A stretch of DNA of 64,000 nucleotides from Lachnospiraceae bacterium. Lineage in GTDB: Bacteria > Bacillota > Clostridia > Lachnospirales > Lachnospiraceae. Every line of letters begins with the position of its first letter. Within the stretch, counting starts at the first letter, position 1. Location: contig JAAUZH010000001.1 of the NCBI GenBank assembly GCA_014804675.1, positions 62,001 through 126,000 of the forward strand, given 5' to 3'. Below are positions 8,608-19,234 of the stretch, one piece after another. The notes under the pieces are model-generated. The model worked only from the letters and a program-made list of their open reading frames with translations. It did no database searches and was not told the DNA's origin. The translations under genes and the position numbers were made by a program.

Positions 8608-9996
8608 ATGAAAAGTGTGGCACTACATAACTTGGGCTGCAAAGTCAACTCCTACGAAATGGACGTTATGCAACAAATATTGCGGGAAAACGGGTATAAA
8701 ATTGTACCATTTGATGAATTTGCGGATATTTATGTGATAAATACCTGTACCGTAACCAATATGGCGGACAGAAAAAGCAGACAGATGCTCCATCGTGCCA
8801 AAAAGCAGAATCCCGATGGAATCGTGGTAGCAACGGGCTGCTATGTCCAGACTGGAGAAGAGACTGTCTGTCTGGATGAATCCATAGACCTTGCAATTGG
8901 AAATAACCGGAAAAAAGATATTGCATCTCTTTTGGAGCGATTTTTTCGTCAGAGGGAAGCGCTTGCGGGAGAGAAGGATGTGATTCTCCAACCTAAGGAA
9001 GCGGCAGCAAAGCAAAAAACTTTAGATGACACTACCATTATTGATATTAATCATACAAGCGAGTATGAAAGAATGTTTTTAAAGGAAACCGCAGAACATA
9101 CAAGAGCATATATTAAAATTCAGGATGGCTGTAATCAATTTTGTACCTATTGTATTATTCCTTATGCGAGAGGACGGGTACGTTCCAGAAGTGAGGAAGA
9201 CATAATAAAGGAAATTACAGATTTGCAAAAAAGAGGGTATAAGGAAATCGTGCTGACCGGTATCCATTTAAGCTCCTATGGAGTGGACTTTGGGAAAGAG
9301 CCGCTTCTTCTTCCTTTGATTAAAAAAATCCATGAAATAGATGGAATAGAAAGAATCCGCTTAGGCTCCTTAGAGCCAAGGATCATTACGGAAGTGTTTG
9401 CCAAAGAATTGTCCTCTATGGAAAAAATCTGCCACCATTTCCATTTGTCCCTCCAAAGCGGCTGTGATGCCACTTTAAAAAGAATGAACCGCCGTTACGA
9501 TACAAAGGAATTTAAAGAGAAGGTTCAAATTTTGAGAAGGACATTTTCTAATCCGGCAATCACGACAGATGTAATAACTGGATTTCCGGGCGAAACAGAA
9601 GAAGAATTTCAGGAAACAAAGGCATTTTTAGAAAACATCCGCTTTTTTGAAATGCATATTTTCCCATATTCTAAAAGAAAGGGAACAAAGGCTGCCCTCA
9701 TGGAAAATCAAGTTCCGGAGCCGGTGAAAAAGGAGAGGAGCCGTGTGCTTCTGGAGCTGGAAAAGAAGCAGTCGGAAGCCTTTCGGCGAGAATATGTGGG
9801 AAAAGAGCTTTCCGTATTGTTTGAGGAGCGAAAGGAGATAGGGGGAAAGGAATATGAAATAGGGCATACAAAGGAATATGTGAAGGTTGCTGTTTTGGCT
9901 GAGGATAAAGAAGCGGTCTTTTCCAATGAAATCAGCACAGTGCTGGCGAAAAGTATGCTTACAGAGGAAATGATTCTTGGGGATTGGGTAAAATAG
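8608..9996 (+). CDS. mtaB: tRNA t6A37 methylthiotransferase MtaB
   Basis: 462 residues from the ATG at 8608, which has AGAGAGG 6 bp upstream; an ATG at 8551 is in frame but has no ribosome binding site. It is a radical-SAM methylthiotransferase that converts t6A37 to ms2t6A in tRNAs reading ANN codons. Seen: the N-terminal cluster domain with cysteines in LGCKVNSYE, NTCTVTN and ATGCYVQ, the radical-SAM motif CNQFCTYC near residue 175, and a C-terminal TRAM-like region. KCxxNSYE-type N-termini and overall length fit MtaB better than MiaB. It is divergent from the HPr-like gene. Confidence 0.93.
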   Translation: MKSVALHNLGCKVNSYEMDVMQQILRENGYKIVPFDEFADIYVINTCTVTNMADRKSRQMLHRAKKQNPDGIVVATGCYVQTGEETVCLDESIDLAIGNNRKKDIASLLERFFRQREALAGEKDVILQPKEAAAKQKTLDDTTIIDINHTSEYERMFLKETAEHTRAYIKIQDGCNQFCTYCIIPYARGRVRSRSEEDIIKEITDLQKRGYKEIVLTGIHLSSYGVDFGKEPLLLPLIKKIHEIDGIERIRLGSLEPRIITEVFAKELSSMEKICHHFHLSLQSGCDATLKRMNRRYDTKEFKEKVQILRRTFSNPAITTDVITGFPGETEEEFQETKAFLENIRFFEMHIFPYSKRKGTKAALMENQVPEPVKKERSRVLLELEKKQSEAFRREYVGKELSVLFEERKEIGGKEYEIGHTKEYVKVAVLAEDKEAVFSNEISTVLAKSMLTEEMILGDWVK

Positions 9997-10151
9997 GGGG
10001 AGTGGATGAGGGGACGCAAAAGAGGGATGAGAGCGGACCTGCTGCGGTGTTTCGTCTCAGCCAGTACCTTTTGATAGGTGTTGCTAACCTTCTTCACATA
10101 CCGAAAAAACTAAAATATACCGAGAAGCAACAGGTAGCTTTTCGATACCCA

Positions 10152-10319
10152 GCGGGAGCTGTCAGAGCCTGTCATAGCATATGGTAGTCTTCTGGGCCTT
10201 GCCAAAGTCGCCGGCACTTACGCACCGTACTTTGGTGCGTTAGTACCGCTGCGTCTTTGCAGAGCGAGAGCGTGCCCATAAGACTACCATATGCTATGAC
10301 AGGCTCTGACAGTTCCCGC
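10152..10319. repeat. 168-bp long-inverted-repeat element between convergent genes
   Basis: Arms at 10159-10191 and 10280-10312 are perfect 33-bp inverted repeats. The pairing continues outward after one mismatch (GCGGGA at 10152-10157 with TCCCGC at 10314-10319) and inward (TGGGC at 10193-10197 with GCCCA at 10274-10278). The roughly 75-base interior contains a smaller hairpin (ACGCACC/GGTGCGT). It has no T run and no plausible gene, and sits between the ends of mtaB and the minus-strand membrane gene. It looks like a miniature inverted-repeat element or a highly structured RNA. The rest of the 338-bp gap shows nothing else clear. Confidence 0.8.
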
Positions 10320-10334
10320 GTCCTCCATCCCCCC

Positions 10335-11888
10335 TCATTCGCCAAATATACTATTCTGTATATTCCCCAATACCCGCTCATATCCATAAGCAGCCAAAAG
10401 CACATAAAAAGGCAGATAGTTGATCAAATACCGGCTTCTGCCTTCAAAAATCAAGATAAACAAAAGACTTCCAAAAATGGCGCATCGTACCACGGTAAAA
10501 AACTCTTTTCCGGGATCAGTTTTTTGCAAAACAGGAGAAAGAGCCACTCCCAAAAATATCAGAATCCAAAGTCCCTGGAGCACATACGTATAAATCCGGT
10601 AATAAGCTCCATTGGGATAAATCAGTTCGGTAAGGAGATTTTCTCCCACTCTTGACCAGTCTGCAAAGCTTCCCTCATCTCCCCAGTAAAAATCCCCTTC
10701 TGAAGTGACCTGTCTTGCTTTTTTGTTGAGAAAGTCCAGATACCCGATGATGCCAAAGCGCTTCATGCGTTTTTTATATTCTTCCAGATTGGCTTTTTTT
10801 GCATCCTTTGGATTGGTATAGGACATAGTAATGTTGATATCATCCATGTTAAAGCCGCCATAAGAAAAACCGGTCTCTGTTTTTAATATATTTGTTCCCA
10901 TCATAAGATAGTGAGTCATGGAAACGGATAAATTATGATTCAGATCAAGCATATCCAAAGTATCTGCATAGCTGTGGAATCCTTTAAAGCCAGCCAATAG
11001 GAAAAGCCCACAGCCCAGAAAATATCCAAGCCTTTTTAAAAATAATTTCTTCAAAACCTTCTCTGATAAAAACTGTTTGAAATGAAAGCAAAGAAAAATC
11101 AGGACAATGGCAATAAGCAAAATGGCAGCGGTGGGTTTGATCAGAAAGCCCAACAGAAGGAAGAAGGGAAAGCAAAGAAGGGGAAACAGTGCCTTTTTTT
11201 TCTGTTTCCAGCATAAGGAAATCCAGCAGTAAAAATAGAATGCCCCTGCAATAAACGGCATGGAAAGAGTATCTGTATAAGGTACGATTAAATAAGGAGT
11301 AAAGCCTAAAAACAATATGGCAGTCCACAGGGTGATGTAGGAAAATTTCTTAGTGCCTATGAGAAGCGCCGACTTTACAAGAAAAAGAATGGCAAAATCC
11401 ACCATAACCGTATTAAAAACAGAATAGGCAAGCCACATATTATGAATCCCCAGAAAGCCAAAGCATTTACCAAGACCCTTTAAAATAAGCAGTAAAAACA
11501 AATTGTGGGGATATTGGGAAAAATAAGTATTATAGGAGCCGATTTCATCAGAAAGTGCAGGTGTAATCAGATTATTGCAATCCCATCCAATCTGTGTGCT
11601 TACAGAGCATACAAAGAAAAGCTGCAATAAAAACAGACCTGCCAGGATGCAATATACAATTGGCGTGTAATATTTTATAAAAAAAGCAGAATATTTCAGT
11701 TTAAGCAGATAAAAGAAAACGGCTCCCAAAGCCAGAAACACAGTCCATAAGAAAGCAAAGCATATTTGCTTTAAAGGATGGAACTGGTTATTGCTATTGT
11801 TCAGAAACAGCATTTCCAGCCAAAGGAAGGAAAAGAATAAGAAAAAGCACGTATTAAAAAGGAATATGATTTTAGGGGTTGTTTTCAT
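10335..11888 (-). CDS. Polytopic membrane protein, GT-C glycosyltransferase-like
   Basis: 517 residues from the ATG at 11888 (AAGGTGGG upstream). About twelve hydrophobic segments, with a soluble loop around residues 320-400 carrying HYLMMGTN and a repeated aromatic pattern (GDFYWGDEGSFADWSRVGENLL). Layout and the MMG segment resemble the protein at 1627-3816. GT-C enzymes usually carry an acidic catalytic motif in the first extracytoplasmic loop; GWDCNN here is a possible equivalent, but this is not certain. It is monocistronic, with divergent upstream sequence containing the str-operon promoter. A role in transferring a lipid-linked sugar is inference. Confidence 0.65.
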   Translation of the reverse strand: MKTTPKIIFLFNTCFFLFFSFLWLEMLFLNNSNNQFHPLKQICFAFLWTVFLALGAVFFYLLKLKYSAFFIKYYTPIVYCILAGLFLLQLFFVCSVSTQIGWDCNNLITPALSDEIGSYNTYFSQYPHNLFLLLILKGLGKCFGFLGIHNMWLAYSVFNTVMVDFAILFLVKSALLIGTKKFSYITLWTAILFLGFTPYLIVPYTDTLSMPFIAGAFYFYCWISLCWKQKKKALFPLLCFPFFLLLGFLIKPTAAILLIAIVLIFLCFHFKQFLSEKVLKKLFLKRLGYFLGCGLFLLAGFKGFHSYADTLDMLDLNHNLSVSMTHYLMMGTNILKTETGFSYGGFNMDDINITMSYTNPKDAKKANLEEYKKRMKRFGIIGYLDFLNKKARQVTSEGDFYWGDEGSFADWSRVGENLLTELIYPNGAYYRIYTYVLQGLWILIFLGVALSPVLQKTDPGKEFFTVVRCAIFGSLLFILIFEGRSRYLINYLPFYVLLAAYGYERVLGNIQNSIFGE

Positions 11889-11983
11889 AAGATGCCCACC
11901 TTGGATAAGTTTATTTTTTTGTATGGTCAAAATCTGGCCCACTGTGATTATTTACATTATTTACATAGTTTACCACAAATCTC

Positions 11984-12012
11984 TTGACAAGCCAAATTTT
12001 AATGCGTATACT
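11984..12012 (+). promoter_or_regulatory. Near-consensus sigma-A promoter of the str operon
   Basis: TTGACA (11984-11989), exactly 17 bp, TATACT (12007-12012), 76 bp before rpsL. It fits high expression of ribosomal protein and elongation factor genes. Confidence 0.88.
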
Positions 12013-12087
12013 AATCAAGTGTGCACAAAAACCACATGATTTTTTTGCACGCATAAAAACAAAGGAAAGGAAACGAGGTGAAAAAGA

Positions 12088-12507
12088 ATGCCAACATTTA
12101 ACCAATTAGTTAGAAAAGGACGTCAAACATCTGTAAAGAAGTCTACTGCACCAGCTCTTCAAAAAGGTTACAACTCTTTAAGAAAGAAAGCAACAGATAC
12201 TTCTTCTCCACAGAAGAGAGGTGTTTGTACAGCTGTTAAGACAGCTACTCCTAAGAAACCTAACTCAGCTCTTAGAAAAATCGCCAGAGTTCGTCTTTCT
12301 AACGGAATAGAAGTAACAAGCTACATTCCGGGTGAAGGCCACAACTTACAGGAGCATAGCGTTGTTTTAATCAGAGGCGGCAGGGTAAAAGACTTACCAG
12401 GTACAAGATATCACGTTATCAGAGGTACTCTTGATACTGCAGGTGTTGCAAACAGAAAGCAGGCCCGCTCTAAATACGGTGCTAAGAGACCAAAAGCTGG
12501 AAAATAA
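12088..12507 (+). CDS. rpsL: 30S ribosomal protein S12
   Basis: 139 residues. S12 lies at the decoding centre of the small subunit. Seen: [11 protein letters not shown] and [10 protein letters not shown]; both lysines at which streptomycin-resistance changes usually occur are wild type. The Gram-positive insertion between PAL and SSPQKRG is present ([13 protein letters not shown]), giving 139 rather than 124 residues. It is the first gene of the str operon, with GAGGTG as ribosome binding site. The codon use (GGT, CGT, AAC) is that of a highly expressed gene. Confidence 0.98.
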   Translation: MPTFNQLVRKGRQTSVKKSTAPALQKGYNSLRKKATDTSSPQKRGVCTAVKTATPKKPNSALRKIARVRLSNGIEVTSYIPGEGHNLQEHSVVLIRGGRVKDLPGTRYHVIRGTLDTAGVANRKQARSKYGAKRPKAGK

Positions 12508-12698
12508 CACATTTTCCTTGTACCACGTAATAGACTAATTAGTGTTGGAATTCAAATTTTCACGCAGTATATATTATATATAAAGCTGACAAAATGAAAT
12601 GCCGCACGAACACATTAGTTGTGAGTACCGATGAATTAATGCAGTAAGAACAGTCCGAAAGGAAGTTCTTGCGGAAAAATCATGAATAAGATTCATGA

Positions 12699-13199
<501 letters not shown>

Positions 13200-13248
13200 T
13201 GATGCTGCTTGGCTTCTGTTACAGTATTAAAATAAGGAGGAAAAACCC

Positions 13249-15366
13249 TTGGCTGGAAGAGAATATCCATTAGAGAGAACCAGAAATATCGGTATCATGG
13301 CTCATATTGATGCGGGTAAGACCACATTGACAGAGCGTATCTTATATTATACCGGTGTTAACTATAAGATTGGTGATACTCACGAAGGTACTGCTACCAT
13401 GGACTGGATGGAACAGGAGCAGGAAAGAGGTATTACCATCACATCAGCCGCTACTACATGTCACTGGACATTACAGGAACAGTGTAAAGAGAAACCGGGC
13501 GCATCAGAGCATCGTATCAACATTATCGATACTCCTGGACACGTTGACTTTACGGTTGAAGTAGAACGTTCCCTGCGTGTACTGGATGGCGCTGTAGGTG
13601 TTTTCTGTGCAAAGGGTGGTGTAGAGCCACAATCAGAAAATGTTTGGCGTCAGGCTGATACCTACAACGTACCAAGAATGGCATTCATCAATAAGATGGA
13701 CATTTTAGGTGCCAATTTCTATGGTGCTGTAGAACAGATTAAGACAAGATTAGGTAAAAATGCTATTTGTCTTCAATTGCCAATCGGCAAGGAAGATGAT
13801 TTCAAAGGAATTATTGACTTGTTTGAAATGAAAGCCTACATCTATAACGATGAAAAAGGTGAAGACATTTCTATCCTTGATATTCCAGAAGAAATGGCAG
13901 ATGAAGCTGAATTATATCATTCTGAATTAGTAGAGAAAATCTGCGAATTAGACGATGATTTAATGATGATGTATTTAGAGGGTGAAGAACCTTCTGTTGA
14001 GGAGTTAAAGGCTGTTCTTAGAAAGGCTACCTGCAACTGCGAAGCAATTCCGGTTTGCTGTGGTACTGCTTATAGAAATAAAGGTGTTCAGAAGCTGTTG
14101 GATGCAGTGATTGAATTTATGCCTGCTCCTACAGATATCCCTGCAATTAAGGGTGTGGACTTAGATGGCAACGAGATTGAAAAGCATTCTTCCGATGAAG
14201 AACCTTTTGCAGCTCTTGCATTTAAGATCATGGCTGACCCATTTGTTGGTAAGCTTGCATTCTTCAGAGTTTACTCCGGTACTATGAACTCCGGTTCCTA
14301 TGTACTGAATGCAACAAAGAATAAAAAAGAACGTGTTGGACGTATCCTTCAGATGCATGCAAACAAGAGAGAAGAGCTTGATAAGGTTTACTCCGGTGAT
14401 ATTGCAGCGGCTGTAGGTTTTAAGTTCACTACAACAGGTGATACTATTTGTGACGAACAACATCCTGTTATCTTAGAGTCCATGGAATTCCCAGAGCCGG
14501 TTATCGAGCTTGCTATCGAGCCTAAGACAAAAGCCGGACAAGGAAAGCTTGGTGAATCTTTGGCAAAGCTTGCAGAAGAAGATCCTACCTTCCGTGCTCA
14601 TACAGATCCGGAAACAGGACAGACCATTATTGCCGGTATGGGTGAGCTTCACCTTGAAATTATCGTAGACAGACTTTTACGTGAATTTAAGGTAGAGGCA
14701 AATGTAGGTGCACCTCAGGTTGCTTACAAGGAAGCCATTACCAAGGCAGTGGATATCGACAGCAAATATGCAAAGCAGTCCGGTGGTCGTGGACAATACG
14801 GACATTGTAAGGTTAAATTCGAGCCTATGGATGCCAATGGTGAAGAATTATTCAAATTTGATTCTACCGTTGTAGGCGGTGCTATTCCAAAGGAATACAT
14901 CCCTGCTGTTGGCGAAGGTATCGAAGAAGCTACCAAGGCAGGTATCCTTGGCGGATTCCCGGTAGTAGGCGTTCATGCAACCGTATATGACGGTTCTTAC
15001 CATGAAGTGGACTCCTCAGAAATGGCATTCCATATTGCAGGTTCTTTAGCATTTAAGGAAGCAATGCAGAAGGCAGCTCCACAGCTTCTTGAGCCTATTA
15101 TGAAGGTAGAAGTTACTATGCCGGAAGAGTACATGGGTGATGTTATCGGTGATATCAACTCACGCCGTGGACGTATTGAAGGTATGGATGATATCGGAGG
15201 CGGAAAGATGGTCAGAGGCTTCGTACCTCTTGCAGAAATGTTTGGTTATTCCACAGACTTACGTTCCAGAACACAAGGACGTGGTAACTACTCAATGTTC
15301 TTTGAGAAATACGAACCAGTTCCAAAATCTGTCCAGGAAAAGGTTTTAGCTGCAAAATCTAAGTAA
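13249..15366 (+). CDS. fusA: Elongation factor G
   Basis: 705 residues. It is the GTPase that drives translocation and ribosome recycling. Seen: P-loop AHIDAGKTT, switch [14 protein letters not shown], and domains II-V to the end. The start is a TTG at 13249, 9 bp after AAGGAGG; no nearby ATG fits. It is third in the str operon, 49 bp after rpsG. The length, slightly above 690, is normal for clostridial EF-G. Confidence 0.98.
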   Translation: MAGREYPLERTRNIGIMAHIDAGKTTLTERILYYTGVNYKIGDTHEGTATMDWMEQEQERGITITSAATTCHWTLQEQCKEKPGASEHRINIIDTPGHVDFTVEVERSLRVLDGAVGVFCAKGGVEPQSENVWRQADTYNVPRMAFINKMDILGANFYGAVEQIKTRLGKNAICLQLPIGKEDDFKGIIDLFEMKAYIYNDEKGEDISILDIPEEMADEAELYHSELVEKICELDDDLMMMYLEGEEPSVEELKAVLRKATCNCEAIPVCCGTAYRNKGVQKLLDAVIEFMPAPTDIPAIKGVDLDGNEIEKHSSDEEPFAALAFKIMADPFVGKLAFFRVYSGTMNSGSYVLNATKNKKERVGRILQMHANKREELDKVYSGDIAAAVGFKFTTTGDTICDEQHPVILESMEFPEPVIELAIEPKTKAGQGKLGESLAKLAEEDPTFRAHTDPETGQTIIAGMGELHLEIIVDRLLREFKVEANVGAPQVAYKEAITKAVDIDSKYAKQSGGRGQYGHCKVKFEPMDANGEELFKFDSTVVGGAIPKEYIPAVGEGIEEATKAGILGGFPVVGVHATVYDGSYHEVDSSEMAFHIAGSLAFKEAMQKAAPQLLEPIMKVEVTMPEEYMGDVIGDINSRRGRIEGMDDIGGGKMVRGFVPLAEMFGYSTDLRSRTQGRGNYSMFFEKYEPVPKSVQEKVLAAKSK

Positions 15367-15483
15367 AGCGGCTAAAAATTTAGAAAATCTGCTTGAAAAT
15401 CTTGGTATTATTTACTATAATCAAAGATAGCCGAGCAATGAAACAATAAATAAGGAAAAGAAAATTAAAGGAGGACTTTTGAA

Positions 15484-16677
15484 ATGGCTAAAGCTAAATT
15501 CGAAAGAAATAAACCACACTGTAACATCGGTACCATCGGTCACGTAGACCATGGTAAAACAACTTTAACAGCTGCTATCACAAAGACACTGAATGCCAGA
15601 TTAGGTACTGGTGAAGCTGTTGCATTTGAAAACATCGACAAGGCTCCAGAAGAAAGAGAACGTGGTATCACAATCTCTACAGCTCACGTTGAATACGAAA
15701 CAGAAAAGAGACACTACGCACACGTTGACTGCCCAGGCCATGCTGACTATGTAAAGAACATGATTACTGGTGCTGCTCAGATGGATGGTGCTATCTTAGT
15801 AGTAGCTGCTACTGACGGTGTTATGGCTCAGACAAAAGAGCACATCTTACTTTCCCGTCAGGTAGGTGTACCTTATATCGTAGTATTCATGAACAAATGC
15901 GATATGGTAGACGATGCTGAATTACTTGAATTAGTAGAAATGGAAATCAGAGATTTATTATCCGAGTATGAATTCCCAGGCGATGACACTCCTGTAATCC
16001 AGGGTTCCGCTTTAAAAGCTCTTGAAGATCCTTCAAGCGAATGGGGAGACAAGATTCTTGAGTTAATGTCTGCAGTAGATGATTATATTCCAGATCCTGA
16101 AAGAGATACAGATAAGCCTTTCTTAATGCCTATCGAAGACGTATTCTCCATTACAGGACGTGGTACTGTTGCTACTGGTAGAGTAGAGCGTGGTGTTCTT
16201 CACTTATCTGACGAAGTTGAAATCGTTGGTGTTAAGGAAGAAACACAGAAGACTGTTGTAACTGGTATCGAAATGTTCCGTAAGTTATTAGACGAAGCTC
16301 AGGCTGGTGATAACATTGGTGCATTACTTCGTGGTATTCAGAGAACTGAAATCGAAAGAGGACAGGTTCTTGCAAAACCAGGCAGTGTTACATGCCACAA
16401 GAAATTCACAGCTCAGGTTTACGTTTTAACAAAAGATGAAGGTGGACGTCATACTCCTTTCTTCAACAACTATAGACCACAGTTCTACTTCAGAACAACT
16501 GATATCACAGGTGTTTGTAACTTACCAGATGGTACAGAAATGTGTATGCCTGGTGATAATGTAGAGATGACGATTGAACTGATTCATCCAATCGCTATGG
16601 AGCAGGGTTTGACTTTTGCTATTCGTGAGGGTGGTAGAACAGTTGGATCTGGAAGGGTTGCTACTATCATCGAGTAA
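15484..16677 (+). CDS. tuf: Elongation factor Tu
   Basis: 397 residues. It is the GTPase delivering aminoacyl-tRNA. Seen: [22 protein letters not shown] and C-terminal [14 protein letters not shown]. It is last in the str operon, with AAAGGAGG upstream. Oddity: after a core at 16624-16646 the last codons are GGA, TCT, GGA, AGG, GTT, unlike the GGT/CGT-rich rest of the gene. A second tail with GGT, TCA, GGT, CGT lies 3.8 kb downstream (20421-20474). The tail present here is therefore likely supplied by an integrated element that restores the reading frame. Confidence 0.98.
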   Translation: MAKAKFERNKPHCNIGTIGHVDHGKTTLTAAITKTLNARLGTGEAVAFENIDKAPEERERGITISTAHVEYETEKRHYAHVDCPGHADYVKNMITGAAQMDGAILVVAATDGVMAQTKEHILLSRQVGVPYIVVFMNKCDMVDDAELLELVEMEIRDLLSEYEFPGDDTPVIQGSALKALEDPSSEWGDKILELMSAVDDYIPDPERDTDKPFLMPIEDVFSITGRGTVATGRVERGVLHLSDEVEIVGVKEETQKTVVTGIEMFRKLLDEAQAGDNIGALLRGIQRTEIERGQVLAKPGSVTCHKKFTAQVYVLTKDEGGRHTPFFNNYRPQFYFRTTDITGVCNLPDGTEMCMPGDNVEMTIELIHPIAMEQGLTFAIREGGRTVGSGRVATIIE

Positions 16678-16699
16678 TCAATAGAATTACAGTAAATTC

Positions 16700-16732
16700 A
16701 AGGGTTTCGGAGATTTCTCCGGAACCCTTTTT
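16700..16732 (+). terminator. Terminator after tuf
   Basis: AAGGGTTTCGGAG (16700-16712) pairs with CTCCGGAACCCTT (16717-16729; one G-U), followed by a T run. A second hairpin (CTACTTTAGT/ACTAAAGTGG) follows directly at about 16743-16764. The whole arrangement recurs after the tuf tail remnant at 20497-20530. Confidence 0.85.
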
Positions 16733-16838
16733 ACGTGGGAAGCTACTTTAGTGAACTAAAGTGGTTACAAAACGGCTACGATATATTATGTCATGGTATA
16801 TGATATTACTATAAGGAATATAAAAATTAATTCAATTC

Positions 16839-16867
16839 TTGACAATAAGAGATAATCGGAGTATTAT
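16839..16867 (+). promoter_or_regulatory. Promoter of the DUF2971 gene pair
   Basis: TTGACA (16839-16844), 17 bp, TATTAT (16862-16867), 66 bp before the ATG at 16933. The island cargo therefore has its own sigma-A-type promoter just inside the left end. Confidence 0.75.
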
Positions 16868-16932
16868 CAGACAAAAGCAGTAATAAGAAATAAGTTATGA
16901 ATTTTAATTTGTGGTAGTACAGGGAGGAGAAT

Positions 16933-17808
16933 ATGTCATTTGATATATGGAAGCCTTTATATGTTGATGATTTTGATTGTGAAAAATATTTATATCATTA
17001 TACTAACTTTGATACGGCAATAAAAATAATTCATTCAAACACTCTTTTATTTTCTTCCGTCAGTAAAACAAATGACACTTCTGAATCAAAGATAAAAATA
17101 GGATTTGAATATTCAAAAACTTGTAATCAAGATTTGTATAAAGATATGATTTATAAAATAACAGATTATTTGAAAAAATATACTCAAATTGTACAATTAC
17201 TATGTTTAAGCATGGATACAAAAATTAGCGAGAGTGAAAGAAAAAAATATTTAGCAGTGATGAGCCATAAAGATGTGTATTATGATGTTTCAGGGAGGGG
17301 ATTTGCCTTACCTAGAATGTGGGCACAATACGCTAATAATAATGAGGGAGTTTGCTTTGTTTTTAATAAAGCCAAATTATTAGAGCAGGTAAAAAGTAAA
17401 ATTGCATTTTCAAAAAGCGCAACAGTAAAATATAAAAAATTTTATAATAAATATATTATTACTGTTGATAGGATGAAAAGTTTATATGATAAAATTTCTT
17501 TGCTAGAAAATGGAAGTTTGACATTATTGGATATGATACAAAAAGATAAAGATTTTCTCAATTACAATCTTTTTGAGAAATTAGACGATTGGAAAAATGA
17601 ACATGAATATAGAATAATTGCATTGATTGATAAGAAAGATAGTCGCATGCCCGTAAGTCAAATGGCTTCATATTTAGAGGGGATAGTTGTAGGAGAGAAA
17701 ATGGATAAAGCATATGAGCAGACAATCAAACTACTATCTTCTTCTATAAACCCTAAATGTGAAGTGAAAAGAATACAATTTGACAGCAGAATGTGTAAAG
17801 TTATATAA
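16933..17808 (+). CDS. DUF2971 family protein
   Basis: 291 residues. Family features seen: N-terminal YLYHYTNFDTAIKII, PRMWAQYANNNEGVCFVF near residue 130, and WKNEHEYRIIALI near residue 220. DUF2971 proteins have no established reaction; family members often occur in mobile islands. No signal peptide or membrane segment is visible. The ribosome binding site GGGAGGAG is strong. The next gene follows after 18 bp and probably shares the transcript. Base composition is much more AT-rich than tuf, which fits recent transfer. A role in host defence or element maintenance is only inference from location. Confidence 0.8.
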   Translation: MSFDIWKPLYVDDFDCEKYLYHYTNFDTAIKIIHSNTLLFSSVSKTNDTSESKIKIGFEYSKTCNQDLYKDMIYKITDYLKKYTQIVQLLCLSMDTKISESERKKYLAVMSHKDVYYDVSGRGFALPRMWAQYANNNEGVCFVFNKAKLLEQVKSKIAFSKSATVKYKKFYNKYIITVDRMKSLYDKISLLENGSLTLLDMIQKDKDFLNYNLFEKLDDWKNEHEYRIIALIDKKDSRMPVSQMASYLEGIVVGEKMDKAYEQTIKLLSSSINPKCEVKRIQFDSRMCKVI

Positions 17809-17826
17809 CAGGATGGGGGGATTTTT

Positions 17827-18813
17827 ATGTCATCAAATACTAAGAATATTATACGCCCTGAGTTTCTAAAGAATTTTACCCAAAAGATAAAAGTGAGATA
17901 TATAGTCTTGGAAAGAGGTAATCAACAATTTAAAGATATTGATAAATTAATATCTTCCATAAACAGAGATTTAAACTTAATTATTCAAGAGTTAAATCTA
18001 AGGATAAGAGACAGACAGTTACCATATATAACACTAAAAAGCTGTTACGGCAATATTACATCAAATAAAAGAATTCGAGTTTTTCTTCATGATGATGATA
18101 CGGATATCTTTTATGAACAGGAAATTCATAATCAACTTGAATCAGATACGGAAATATCACATATACTTGATTTGTTAGTTGCAGCAAGTTTTAAAAAGAT
18201 AACGATAAGTGCATTATCATGTGATGCAGAACTAATCATAGATTACAAATTGTTAAAGCATGCTATTGTTGACATAATATTAGATATTGTAATGTTTAAT
18301 TCATTTTCCTTTTTAAAAAATATGAAGATGGCAGATAAGAAAAAGCTTAGTGAAGAGAAATATTTATTTTTTCAAGAAAAAAATTTTGATTGCTTTTATG
18401 ATTGTCCTAAGGAGAAAATAATGTATTTTTCATTAGCCTTTTTAGCAAGAAATGAAAGCGGATTTAATATGGATGATTATATTGATCTTTGGGACAAGTT
18501 TATTGAGACATATTATCCCAATTGTAAACATCAAGAAAAAAGTATTATAGAGCAATTAAAGCAACACGTTGATTACGAAGAATTGCCTAAGGGAATTACA
18601 AAAAAATTTGTAAACTTGTTACCAGGTGCTTATTTGCTCTTGCGGACAAATAAGGATAGGACGGAAGATTTACATCCTACAATCTATTCTGTGTTTGGGA
18701 TTAAGAAATACAGAAAAGGAAAAATTAAAATAGTTCCTATTGATGAATTTGATACATATAAAGAATTATTGGAGCACTTAGATGTTTCAGCTTTTAAAAT
18801 TGTTAAGCAATAA
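17827..18813 (+). CDS. Unknown protein, partner of the DUF2971 gene
   Basis: 328 residues, not recognised. It looks soluble: no signal peptide and no convincing membrane helix. The middle (about residues 80-200) mixes charged stretches (FLHDDDTDIFYEQE) with short hydrophobic helices. A cysteine-containing stretch DCFYDCPKEKIMYF near residue 195 and a conserved-looking end (PGAYLLLRTNKDRTEDLHPTIYSVFG) are the most distinctive parts. It lies 18 bp after the DUF2971 gene, with a G-rich ribosome binding site (GGATGGGGGGA). The two form a probable two-gene unit within the tuf island. Confidence 0.7.
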   Translation: MSSNTKNIIRPEFLKNFTQKIKVRYIVLERGNQQFKDIDKLISSINRDLNLIIQELNLRIRDRQLPYITLKSCYGNITSNKRIRVFLHDDDTDIFYEQEIHNQLESDTEISHILDLLVAASFKKITISALSCDAELIIDYKLLKHAIVDIILDIVMFNSFSFLKNMKMADKKKLSEEKYLFFQEKNFDCFYDCPKEKIMYFSLAFLARNESGFNMDDYIDLWDKFIETYYPNCKHQEKSIIEQLKQHVDYEELPKGITKKFVNLLPGAYLLLRTNKDRTEDLHPTIYSVFGIKKYRKGKIKIVPIDEFDTYKELLEHLDVSAFKIVKQ

Positions 18814-18847
18814 GTAGGTTTTGGGGTAATTTGTATATATATTTTGA

Positions 18848-18890
18848 GGCTTCCCAATATTTTCTAGGAAGCCCTCCACATGAGAAGCTG
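18848..18890 (+). repeat. Partial third copy of the tuf-terminator/downstream repeat
   Basis: GGCTTCC (18848-18854) pairs with GGAAGCC (18867-18873) and is followed by CTCCACATGAGAAGCTGTATTAG. The sequences after tuf (TACGTGGGAAGCTACTTTAG) and after the tuf remnant (TACATGAAAAGCCACTTTAG) match it in order. It has no T run, so termination is doubtful; it reads as a decayed junction inside the island. The 420-bp stretch from here to 19234 holds no other gene that I can support. Confidence 0.45.
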
Positions 18891-19234
18891 TATTAGAAAA
18901 ATGAGCTGGAAAAAAAGTGCTATATGAATTGAGGTTTTATGCATATTTTTCAAAAAAGAATCAATCAAATTATCAAAATATTGATGAGTTTTGGAGTACA
19001 AAAATAGGAGGATGGATTATGTGTTTATTAAATTTCTACTTTGGTATCATCGTATAAAAGCAGTATATGATATAGTATGTTTGACAATATAGTTATTTCT
19101 ATAATCAACTTTATAAAATGTAAAATATTATATCTATCAGTGTAAAGTAAGAAAAAGAATACGCATATTCTGCAATGTTATGGTGGATATCGGTTGGCAT
19201 ATTTGAGATGGCTAGAAAGGTAGGTTGGTGTAAA

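Noticed and set aside
10172..10405. 77-codon minus-strand frame across the inverted-repeat element
   Set aside because: It runs through the hairpin arms, lacks a ribosome binding site and overlaps the end of the membrane-protein gene.
18900..19234. Promoter for the island membrane-protein gene (TTGACA at 19081 with TATAAT at 19100)
   Set aside because: The spacer is only 13 bp, too short for a sigma-A promoter, and no alternative pair fits.
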